From contig NZ_FNVT01000022.1 of the NCBI RefSeq assembly GCF_900108335.1, forward strand, positions 62,001 through 126,000: a stretch of 64,000 nt of DNA. The letters are read 5' to 3'. The DNA comes from Nonomuraea solani (GTDB lineage: Bacteria; Actinomycetota; Actinomycetes; Streptosporangiales; Streptosporangiaceae). The notes under the pieces were generated by a model. It searched no databases and was not told the origin of the DNA. It saw nothing but the letters and a program-made list of their open reading frames with translations. A program made the translations under genes and the position numbers. Of this stretch, positions 54,162-64,000 are shown in pieces (the first letter of the stretch is position 1; each line of letters opens with the position of its first letter).

Positions 54162-57100
54162 GCGAGGACACCAGGCTGTCCGGCGTGAAGGAGGAGCTGC
54201 TCCAGCGCTGGCTGGGCGGCGAGACGCCGCCGGAACGGCCCGCGGAGAGGATCCCGCGCCGCGAGCGGGCCGGGCCGGTGCCGCTCTCCCTGGCCCAGCA
54301 GCGGCTGTGGTTCATCGAGCAGTTGCAGCCGGGCGGGACCGCGTACAACCTGTCGTTCTGTGCCCGCGTGGACGCGGAGCTGGAGCCGTCGGTGCTGGCC
54401 GCCTGCGTGGACGCGCTCGTGGACCGGCACGAGACGCTGCGCACGGTCGTGCGGAAGGACGAGGGAACGGCCCGCGCCGTCGTGGACGGCGGCGCGCGGC
54501 CGGTGCTCGACGTGGCCGACCTGCGCGCGCTGCCGCCCGCGGAAGGGCTCACGGCGGCGGTCGGACGCGTCCAGGCCGCCGCGGATCAGCCCTTCGACCT
54601 GGAGAAAGGCCCGGTGGCGCGGATCCTGCTCTGCCGGGTGCGCGGACATGACGTGCTCGGCGTCGTCGTCCACCACCTGTTCGCCGACGGCTGGTCGCTC
54701 GGCGTGGCGATGGGCGAGCTGTCGGCGTCCTACGCGGCGCGCGCTTCTGGCGTGCCTTTCGAGCCGCCCGCGCTGCCCGTCCAGTACGGCGACTTCGCCG
54801 CCTGGCAGGCGGGGGCGCCGGAGGAGCCGGAGTGGAAGCGCGACCTGGACTACTGGCGGGACCGGCTGGCCGACGCGCCACCGCTGGAGCTCCCGGCGGA
54901 CCGGCCGCGCCCGCCGCTGGTCAGCGCGGCCGGTGGGTGGTGTGCGCTGTCCCTGACGGAGGAGCTGTCGGAGTCGGTACGCGGGCTCGCCCGCCGGGCC
55001 GGCGCCACGCCGTTCATGGTCGTGCTCGCCGCCTGGCAGGCGCTGCTCGCCAAGCTGACTGGCCTGCGCGACATCACGGTCGGCACCAACGTCGCGGGAC
55101 GGACCCGCCCCGAGATCTACGGGCTCATCGGCAACTTCGTCAACATGCTGGCCCTGCGGACCGAGCTGCGCGGCGACCCCACGTTCACCGAGGCCCTGGA
55201 TCGGGTGAAGGCGACCTGCGCCGGGGCGTTCGCGCACCAGTCGCTGCCGTTCGAGCGCATGGTGCGCGAGGTCCAGCCGAGCGTGCGGTCGCTGTTCATC
55301 ATGCAGCCGCCGCTCGGGCAGGCGGACTTCGCGGGCGCCTCGTTCGAGGCCGTCCCGGTCACCGCGCGGAGCGCGCGAGCCGACCTGGAGCTGCACCTGC
55401 GGGACGGCCGGGCGCTGGAAGGACATGTGGCGTTCAGCTCCGACCTGTTCGACGCCGCCACCGCGGAACGGATCACCGCCCGGTTCGCCGCACTCCTCGA
55501 ACAGGCCGTGCGCGACCCCGAGCAGCGGCTGTCGGAGCTGTCGCCGCTCTCGCCCGGCGAGCGGGACCTGGTCAGATCGTGGGGACGCGGTCCTGAACTC
55601 GCCGTCCCTGCCGAGCCGGCGCACGAGCTCATCCGCCGTCAGGCGCTGCGGGACCCGCAGCGGATCGCGGTGGTGTGCGGGTCGCTGCGGCTGGACTACG
55701 GGACGCTCGACGGGCGGGCCGCCCAGCTCGCCCGCCACCTGATCGAGCTCGGCGCGGGGCCCGAGAAGCGGGTCGCGATCTGCCTCGGCAGGTCTCCCGA
55801 GATGATCGTCGCCATGCTCGGCGTGCTCAAGACCGGCGCCGCGTACGTCCCCCTCGACCCGCGCCATCCCCCGGAGCGGCTGGCCGCCCTGGCCGCCGAC
55901 GCCGGGGCCGCGCTCGTCGTCACCGAGGAGTCCCTGGCCGCCGCCTTCCCCGAGACGGTGTGCGTGGACCGGGACGGCCCCGCGATCGCGGGCCGCTCCA
56001 GCGAGGACCCCGGCGTCGCCGTGCCCGCCGACGGCCTGGCGTACATCGTGTACACCTCCGGCTCCACCGGCACGCCGAAGGGCGTCGCCATCGGCCACCG
56101 CGCGCTGTCGAGCCTGGTCGCCCACGTCCGGCACGGGCAGGACCTCGGCCGCGACGACATCATGGCCACGGTGTCGAGCCTGGCCTTCGACGCCTCCGTG
56201 GCCGAGATCTACCCCGTGCTGACCGCCGGGGGCGCCGTGGTGATCGCCACCATGGAGGAGATCCTGGACGCCACCCGCCTGCGCCGGCTGATCCTCACGC
56301 ACCGGGTGTCCGCGCTGCTCGCGACGCCCACCATGTGGCGCACGATCGTCGCCGCCGGCGGGCTCGGCCAGCGGAAGGTCAAGGCGCTGTCCGGTGCCGA
56401 GGCGCTGCCGGGCGACCTGGCCGACGTGCTGGCCTCGACCCACGACCGGGCCTGGAACCTCTACGGCCCGACCGAGACGACGGTGTGGACCACGGCCGAC
56501 CCCCTGGTTGCGGGCCGGCCCGTGTCGCTGGGGTCGCCGGTCGCGGGAAGCGTGATCCGGCTGCTGGACCCCGACCTGCGGGAGACGCCCGTGGGCGTGC
56601 CCGGCGAGATCTGCGTCGGCGGTCCTGGGCTGGCCCGCGGCTACCACGACCGCCCGGCGCTGACCGCCGAGCGTTTCGTGCCCGATCCGTACGCGTCCGG
56701 CGCGCGGTTGTACCGGACCGGCGACCTGGCCCGGTATCGGCGCGACGGCTCGCTGGAGTATCTCGGGCGCGCCGACGACCAGGTGAAACTGCGCGGCCAG
56801 CGGATCGAGCCCGGCGAGGTCGAGGCGGCGCTGCGCGCCCATCCGACCGTGGAGGAGGCCGTGGTGGTGCTGGACGAGCGCGGTCAGGCGGGGTCGCGCC
56901 TGGTGGCGTACGTGACCAGGAGCGGGCTGTCCACCTCCGCCGAGGTCCGGGACCCGGCCCTGCTGGTCCGGCACCTGCGCGAGCGGCTGCCCGAGGCCAT
57001 GGTGCCGGCCGCGTACGTGGTGCTCGACCGGTTCCCCGTGAACGCCAGCGGCAAGCTGGACCGGCGGCGGCTGCCCGCCCCCGACTCGGCCCGGCTGCCC

Positions 57101-57460
57101 GCCACGCCGCGGGTCGAGCCGCGCACGCCGCTGGAGGAGGAGATCGCGCAGGTCGCGTGCGAGCTGCTGGGCGTACCGGAGCTCGGCGTGCACGACGACT
57201 TCTTCGACCTCGGCGGGCACTCGCTGCTCGTGGCGCAGCTCGTGGACCGGCTGCGGCAGCGGTACGGAATCGAGCTGCTGCTGCAGGACCTGTTCTCGCG
57301 GGAGCCGAACGTCGAGCAGCTCGCCCTCATCGTCGACGACCAGGTGCGCCGCAAGCGCCAGCTCGACAGCGCGACGGAACGGATGGGCCGCAGGGTCGGC
57401 GAGATGCCCGACCAGACGGTCGACGCCCTGCTCGCGCAGTTGCTGGCGGAAGGAGGCTGA
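54158..57460 (+). CDS. Nonribosomal peptide synthetase, C-A-T module
   Basis: A 1100-residue complete elongation module. The condensation domain (about 40-480) has the intact motif HHLFADG at 172-178. The adenylation domain (about 500-990) has YIVYTSGSTGTPKG, LAFDASVAEIY, NLYGPTETTVW, YRTGDLARY and GRADDQVKLRGQRIEPGE. The carrier domain (about 1000-1075) has DDFFDLGGHSLL with the phosphopantetheine serine near 1023. Specificity positions read by eye are roughly D-A-A-A-A-S-L-V-W; I do not name a substrate. There is no epimerisation or thioesterase domain, so the peptide continues elsewhere or is released in trans. It starts in a GTGA overlap with the hydroxylase gene. Confidence 0.93.
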   Translation: MSEDTRLSGVKEELLQRWLGGETPPERPAERIPRRERAGPVPLSLAQQRLWFIEQLQPGGTAYNLSFCARVDAELEPSVLAACVDALVDRHETLRTVVRKDEGTARAVVDGGARPVLDVADLRALPPAEGLTAAVGRVQAAADQPFDLEKGPVARILLCRVRGHDVLGVVVHHLFADGWSLGVAMGELSASYAARASGVPFEPPALPVQYGDFAAWQAGAPEEPEWKRDLDYWRDRLADAPPLELPADRPRPPLVSAAGGWCALSLTEELSESVRGLARRAGATPFMVVLAAWQALLAKLTGLRDITVGTNVAGRTRPEIYGLIGNFVNMLALRTELRGDPTFTEALDRVKATCAGAFAHQSLPFERMVREVQPSVRSLFIMQPPLGQADFAGASFEAVPVTARSARADLELHLRDGRALEGHVAFSSDLFDAATAERITARFAALLEQAVRDPEQRLSELSPLSPGERDLVRSWGRGPELAVPAEPAHELIRRQALRDPQRIAVVCGSLRLDYGTLDGRAAQLARHLIELGAGPEKRVAICLGRSPEMIVAMLGVLKTGAAYVPLDPRHPPERLAALAADAGAALVVTEESLAAAFPETVCVDRDGPAIAGRSSEDPGVAVPADGLAYIVYTSGSTGTPKGVAIGHRALSSLVAHVRHGQDLGRDDIMATVSSLAFDASVAEIYPVLTAGGAVVIATMEEILDATRLRRLILTHRVSALLATPTMWRTIVAAGGLGQRKVKALSGAEALPGDLADVLASTHDRAWNLYGPTETTVWTTADPLVAGRPVSLGSPVAGSVIRLLDPDLRETPVGVPGEICVGGPGLARGYHDRPALTAERFVPDPYASGARLYRTGDLARYRRDGSLEYLGRADDQVKLRGQRIEPGEVEAALRAHPTVEEAVVVLDERGQAGSRLVAYVTRSGLSTSAEVRDPALLVRHLRERLPEAMVPAAYVVLDRFPVNASGKLDRRRLPAPDSARLPATPRVEPRTPLEEEIAQVACELLGVPELGVHDDFFDLGGHSLLVAQLVDRLRQRYGIELLLQDLFSREPNVEQLALIVDDQVRRKRQLDSATERMGRRVGEMPDQTVDALLAQLLAEGG

Positions 57461-57461
57461 C

Positions 57462-58728
57462 ATGCGGTTCGGCATGTTCTTCGAGCTCCAGTTGCCCCGC
57501 CCGTGGGCCGACGGCGACGAGCGGCGGCTGATCGGCAACGCCCTGGAGTGGGCGGAGATCGGCGACCGGATCGGCATCGGCTACGGGTGGGCCCAGGAGC
57601 ACCACTTCCTGGAGGAGTACTCGCACTCGACGGCCCCCGAGGTGTTCCTCGCGGCCGTCAGCCAGCGGACCTCGCGCATGCGGGTGGGGCACGGGATCAC
57701 GCTGATGCCGGCCCCGTACAACCATCCGGCCCGGGTCGCGGAGCGGATCTCCATGCTCGACCTGGTGAGCGGCGGGCGGGTGGAGTGGGGCACCGGCGAG
57801 TCGAGCTCCCGGCTGGAGCTGGAGGCGTTCGGGGTCGACTACATCGACAAGCGGGCCATGTGGGCGGAGTCCGTGCGCGAGGCCGCGAAGATGATGTGCT
57901 CGGAGCCGTACCCGGGGCATACGGGCCGCCATTTCTCGATGCCGTCCCGCAACGTGATCCCCAAGCCCGTCCAGCGGCCGCACCCGCCGCTCTGGGTGGC
58001 GTGCACGAACCGCGACACGCTCAAACTGGCGGCGCGGCTCGGGCTCGGGGCGCTGACGTTCTCCTTCATGGACGCTCACGAGGCGCGGTTCTGGGTGAAC
58101 GAGTACTACGAGACGTTCCGCAAGGAGTGCCGGCCCCTCGGCCAGGCCGTGAACCCGAACGTGGCGATGCTGGCGGGCGTGCTCTGCCACCCCGACGCCG
58201 CGACGGCGGCGGACCGGGGGCTGCGGGGCCAGCAGTTCTTCAAGTGGGCGCTGGCCCACTACTACCGGTTCGGCTCGCACGTGCCCGGGCGGACGAACCT
58301 GTGGGAGGAGTTCCAGCGGGCGGAGCCGGAGCCGATGGCCGGGCTGGGCGGCGTGGGGCCGCCGGAGCAGGTGGCGGCCCACTTCCGCGAGCTGGAGGAG
58401 GCCGGGGTCGATCAGCTCATCCTGCTGCAGCAGGGCGGGGACTATCCGCACGAGCACGTGTGCGAGTCGCTGGAGCTGCTCGGCAAGGCGGTGCTGCCCG
58501 AGTTCGAGGAGCGGGACGCGGAGCGGACGCGGCGCAAGGCGCGCGACCTCGAACCGTACGTGGAACAGGCCATGGCGCACGTGCCGGAGATCGCCGAGCC
58601 GCCGCTGGAGGCGGTGGAGTCGTATCCGCGCCTGTGGGAGGGCGGCGGCGTCACCGACGACCAGATGGGCACGCAGCGGGCGCTCGACGCGACCTCGCTG
58701 TGGCGCATGCACGTCGGGGGGCACGGCG

Positions 58729-58736
<8 letters not shown>
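57462..58736 (+). CDS. Luciferase-like (LLM class) flavin-dependent monooxygenase
   Basis: A 424-residue member of the bacterial luciferase-like family with the TIM-barrel start MRFGMFFELQLPRPW. It also has the segments WAQEHHFLEEYSHSTAPEVFL, GHGITLMPAPYNHPARVAER and GRVEWGTGESSSRLELEAFG typical of the family. These enzymes use reduced FMN from a separate reductase and oxygen to hydroxylate, or to oxidise nitrogen or carbonyl groups. In NRPS/PKS clusters they often act on carrier-bound intermediates. The flavin reductase at 46.9 kb may supply FMNH2. It begins one base after the NRPS stop and overlaps the next gene by eight bases. Confidence 0.9.
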
Positions 58737-60377
<1,641 letters not shown>

Positions 60378-60387
<10 letters not shown>

Positions 60388-63300
60388 ACAGGATCCGGGA
60401 CTGGCTCGTCCACCGGGTCGCGAAGGAGGCGGGTCTGGCGCCGGCGGACGTGGACTCTGACGCGCCGTTCGCCGCCTTCGGCCTCGACTCGCCGCGGCTC
60501 ACCGCGATGGCGGGCGACCTGCAGCGCTTCCTCGGCCGCCCGGTGAGCCCGACGCTGGTCTTCGAGTTCCCGACGATCTCCGCCCTCACCGATCACCTGG
60601 CCCACCCCACCACCACATCGCAGCACGTCACGGCCGGGGCCGATGCGGAACCGATCGCGGTCACGGGGCTGGCCTGCCGGCTGCCGGGAGCCGACGGCCT
60701 TGCCGCCTTCTGGCGACTGCTCGACTCCGGCACCGACGCGATCGGCGACATCCCGCCCGAGCGCTGGGAATCCCCCCGGGGCCGGGCCGGACTCCTTTCG
60801 GACGTGTCCGGCTTCGACGCCCCGTTCTTCCGCATCCACGGTGACGAGGCATTGCGCATGGATCCCCAGCAGCGCATTCTCCTCGAAACCACCTGGGACG
60901 CCCTGGAGGACGCCGGCGAGGTCCCGGCACGGCTGCGCGGCTCCCGTACCGGGGTTTACCTGGGCATTTCCGGCAACGACTACGCCTACCGCCAGCTCGA
61001 CTCCATCGACCGCCACACGCCTTCGGGCAACGCCCTCTCCGTCGCGGCCGGGCGCCTTTCGTACGTGTTCGGCCTGCGCGGTCCCGCGCTCGCCGTCGAC
61101 ACGGCGTGCTCATCGTCCCTGGTGGCCGTGCATCTCGCCTGCCGGGCGATCCGGTCGGACGAGTGCGACGCGGCCGTCGTCGCCGGGGTCAACCTGCTCC
61201 TCGACCCCGCCCCGTCGACCGGTTTGGAGCTGGCGGGCATGCTGTCCCCGGACGGCCGCTGCAAGGCGTTCGACGCGAGCGCCGACGGCTACGTCCGGGG
61301 CGAGGGCTGCGGCGTGGCCGTACTCAAACCGCTCTCCAGGGCGCTGGCCGACGGCGATCGCGTCTACGCGGTGATCCTCGGCTCGGCGACCAACCAGGAC
61401 GGCGCCACCAACGGCCTGACCGCCCCCAACCCGGCGGCCCAGCGCGAGGTGGTCGCGGCGGCCCTGCGCGACGCGGCGACGGACCCGGCCTCGGTCCGCT
61501 ATGTCGAATGCCACGGCACCGGCACGGCCCTGGGCGATCCCATCGAAGCGCAGGCCCTCGCCACGGCTCTGCGGAGCGACCACGACGTATTGATCGGCTC
61601 GGTGAAGACCAACATCGGCCATCTGGAGGCGGCGGCCGGCATCGCCGGGCTCATCAAGGTGGCCCTGTCGCTGCACCACGGCCGCATTCCGCCCAGCCTG
61701 CACTTCGCCACCCCCAACCCGCACATCCCCTTCACCGACCTCGGTCTCCGCGTGGTGACCCGCCCCGAGCCCTGGCCCGACGGCGGTGTGGCGGGCCTGA
61801 GCGGCTTCGGCTTCAGCGGCACCAACGCCCACGTCATCCTGTCCCCGCCTCCTCCGTCCGCCCAGCCCGTGGCCGGGCGCCGGTCGCTGCTCCTGCCGAT
61901 CAGCGCCAGGACCGAGGACGGTCTCGTCCGGGCCGCGTCAGCCTGGGCGGATCGCCTCACCGACCTGGCCGACGCGACCACGGACCTGGTGTTCACCGCC
62001 GCCACCCGCCGTACCCACCACCAGCCCTACCGCGCCGCCGTCATCGGTGCCGACGCGGCCGAGCTGGCCGCCCGCCTTCGTGCCGTACGTCCTGCCGCCG
62101 TCCCCGCTGGAGACCCGCGCGTCACCTTCGTCTTCTCGGGGCAGGGCGCCTTCGGCGAAGCCGGGTCGCTGGACGCGGTCCGGGACCTGCTGGACTCCGA
62201 CCCCTTGTTCCGATCGTCGATCCGGCGCTGCGACGAGCGTCTCGACGGCGTCCTCGGCTGGTCCGTCGAAGCCGTGCTCGGCGGCGAGACCGAAGCCGAC
62301 CTCCAGGACACCGCGATCGCCCAGCCCCTGATCGTCGCCGTACAGCTCGCGCTGACCCGTGTCTGGCGCGCACTCGGCATCGAGCCGGCCGTCGTCGTGG
62401 GGCACAGCGTCGGCGAGATCAGCGCCGCAGTGACGGCGGGCCTGCTCGATGCCGGCACCGGCCTGCGGCTCGCCGCCGACCGGGGCCGCCTGATGGGCCC
62501 GGCCAGAGGCGGGCGCATGCTGGCCGTCGGCCTTCCCCGGGAGGCGGCCGAGCGCTGGGCGGGTACGGACGTGGCGGCGATCAACGCGCCCGGCCTGACC
62601 GTCCTTTCCGGCACTTTCGCCGCGCTGGAGGAGGTGCGGCGGGAGCTGGACGGCGAGGGGACGTTCGCCCAGTGGCTGCCGATCGAGTACGCCTTCCACG
62701 GCCCCGCCATGGACCCCGCGGCCCGCGCGCTGGCCGAGCTCTACGCCGGCCTCGTACCGGGGAAGGCGGCGATCCCGTTCTACTCGTCCGTCCTGGGCAG
62801 GCGCGCGGACGACGGCGAAGTGGACGGGGCCTACTGGGCCCGCAACGTCCGCGAACCCGTCGATTTCGCGGGCGCGGTCCAGGCTCTGCTGCCCGAGTCC
62901 GACGCGCTCGTCGAGGTCGGGACCGGGCCGCTGCTGCAGGGGGCGCTCCGCAGGACCGCCGACGTGCCGGTGACCGCCACCCTGGGAACGAACGGCCTGC
63001 TGGGAGCCCTCGGCTTCCTCTACACGCTCGGCTGCGCGCCCCGCTGGGAACGCCTGCATCCGGGCGGCGGCCGGGTCGTGTCCACGCCCGGCTACCCGTG
63101 GGAGCGTCGCACGTACTGGCTGGACCGGCCCGAGCCCCGGCGGGTGTTCGAGCGTGAGGTGCCGCTCGACCCGGCGGACCTTTCCGGGCATCGGGTGCAC
63201 GGCATGCCCGTGTTCCCGGCGGCCGGCCACATCCGGCTGGCGGTGTCGGCCGCCCGCGCGCACGGCCTGACCGAGCCGATCGCGCTGGAACACCTGGAAC

Positions 63301-64000
63301 TGCTGACTCCGCTCACCGTCACGGACGACGACCGGCCGTACGCGCTCGTCACCCTGACGCCCGGGACCGGCGGCCTCGCGTTCAAGGTCTCGACCGGCAA
63401 GGACCGGATTCACTCCACCGCCCGCCTGCTCCCCGCCACCGGCTCCCCTGGCCAGGAGGACCATGCCGAAGGCCGGTGTGGTGAGCCGGTGCCCGTGGAG
63501 CTGCTGTACTCCCTGCTCGACGACGCCGGACTGTCCTACGGCCCCCGGTTCCGCGGGGTGCGGCGGGTGTGGCGGGGCGACGGCGAGGCGGTGGCGGAGA
63601 TCGGCGGCGCTCCGGTCCCGCTGCTGGACGCGGCTCTGCACCCGGTGCTCGCGGCGGTCCCGGCCGACGTACGCAAGGGCGGCGCGGCCGTACCCGTCGG
63701 AGTGGAGACGGTCCGCTGGTGGGCCGATCCCGGGCGGGAGGCCCGCTGTCACGCCCGCGTGACCGAGATCGCCGAGGGAGAGATCCGGGCGGACGTGACG
63801 ATCTACGATGCTTCGTCCCGCCGCTGCGTCGAGCTGGCCGGGCTGCGCATGCGACACGCTCCGGCCGCCAAGGAGCGAGCGGAGATCCACCTGTACGAGA
63901 CGGTCTGGCGGGAATCGACCACCGACGGCTCGGCACCGGAGGGACGGTGGCTGCTGGTCCCCCAAGGCTCCGGCGGCACGGCCGAGGCGCTGGCCGCCGA
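60378..64000 (+). CDS. Type I polyketide synthase, ACP-KS-AT-DH..., 3' end cut by window edge
   Basis: The first 1207 residues of a modular PKS. An ACP comes first (about 1-75, serine S38 in FGLDSPRL). The ketosynthase (about 90-510) has DTACSSS with C244, ECHGTGTALGDPIE and NIGHLEAAAG. The acyltransferase (about 590-880) has GHSVGE with S677 and the specificity stretch YAFHGP, closer to malonyl (HAFH) than methylmalonyl (YASH) types. A dehydratase starts near 925 with H938 in LSGHRVHGM and LLDAALHPVL in its second half. The frame is open to base 64000. ACP-first architecture fits loading by the preceding ligase, so a fatty acid is extended by at least one unit. It overlaps the ligase gene by ten bases. 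Confidence 0.93.

Noticed and set aside
54005..57577. 1190-codon open frame on the minus strand opposite the second NRPS
   Set aside because: Antisense shadow; the plus strand carries intact C, A and T motifs and the minus frame has no recognisable motif.

Overview
The window is uniformly GC-rich. It shows features common in filamentous actinomycetes: many ATGA/GTGA start-stop overlaps, GTG and TTG starts, a SARP/AfsR-type regulator, LAL-type LuxR regulators, ECF sigma factors, and MbtH/NRPS/PKS genes. I read it as chromosomal DNA from an actinomycete, possibly of the Streptosporangiales; that placement is a guess. I saw no tRNA, rRNA, CRISPR array, insertion sequence, phage gene or origin.

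Layout. 1-9 kb: an M1 aminopeptidase (cut by the left edge) translationally coupled to a Pls/PosA-type A-T-membrane synthetase, a flavin-binding PPOX-fold protein with a possible iron box on its start codon, a DUF4291 protein, a small secreted protein, a PepSY membrane protein and a membrane protein. 9-19 kb: a cupin, two alpha/beta hydrolases, and a damaged stretch. That stretch holds a LAL regulator with an internal deletion and a frameshift, an ECF41/SigJ-type sigma factor without its C-terminal domain, and a TetR gene without its DNA-binding domain. They are interleaved with two intact SDR genes and an intact LAL regulator. 19-28 kb: several small secreted proteins, a repeat-rich gene-free stretch, a winged-helix regulator, an ABC exporter, a secreted S1 protease, a lipoprotein, a 36-codon remnant of malate:quinone oxidoreductase, two tandem secreted paralogues, and an ECF sigma/membrane-protein pair. 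28-37 kb: an AfsR-like regulator, a PLP decarboxylase and a LacI-controlled sugar ABC importer.

37-64 kb is the most interesting part. A leftward operon encodes nitric oxide synthase, cytochrome P450, aldehyde dehydrogenase and methyltransferase. NOS-P450 pairs make nitrated aromatic amino acids in the thaxtomin (TxtD/TxtE) and rufomycin/ilamycin pathways. To its right lies a lipopeptide-type cluster. It contains a type II thioesterase, a PucR-like regulator, a flavin reductase, a protein of unknown family, a NarL-type response regulator, and a tightly coupled rightward operon. That operon encodes NRPS (C-A), MbtH, a VioC-type Fe/2OG hydroxylase, NRPS (C-A-T), a luciferase-like monooxygenase, a fatty acyl-AMP ligase and a PKS (ACP-KS-AT-DH..., cut by the right edge).

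Two observations suggest something new. First, a palindrome TTCCGG-N3-CCGGAA (two perfect copies, two with one mismatch) lies in four intergenic gaps from 40.2 to 49.7 kb: before the P450, between nos and the methyltransferase, before the unknown gene, and between the response regulator and the NRPS operon. It may tie the NOS-P450 operon to the lipopeptide genes as one regulon, which would imply a nitrated lipopeptide. Second, the first NRPS has a changed condensation motif (HQxxxDQ instead of HHxxxDG) and no carrier domain, although it keeps the C-terminal tail that follows the carrier domain in the second NRPS.
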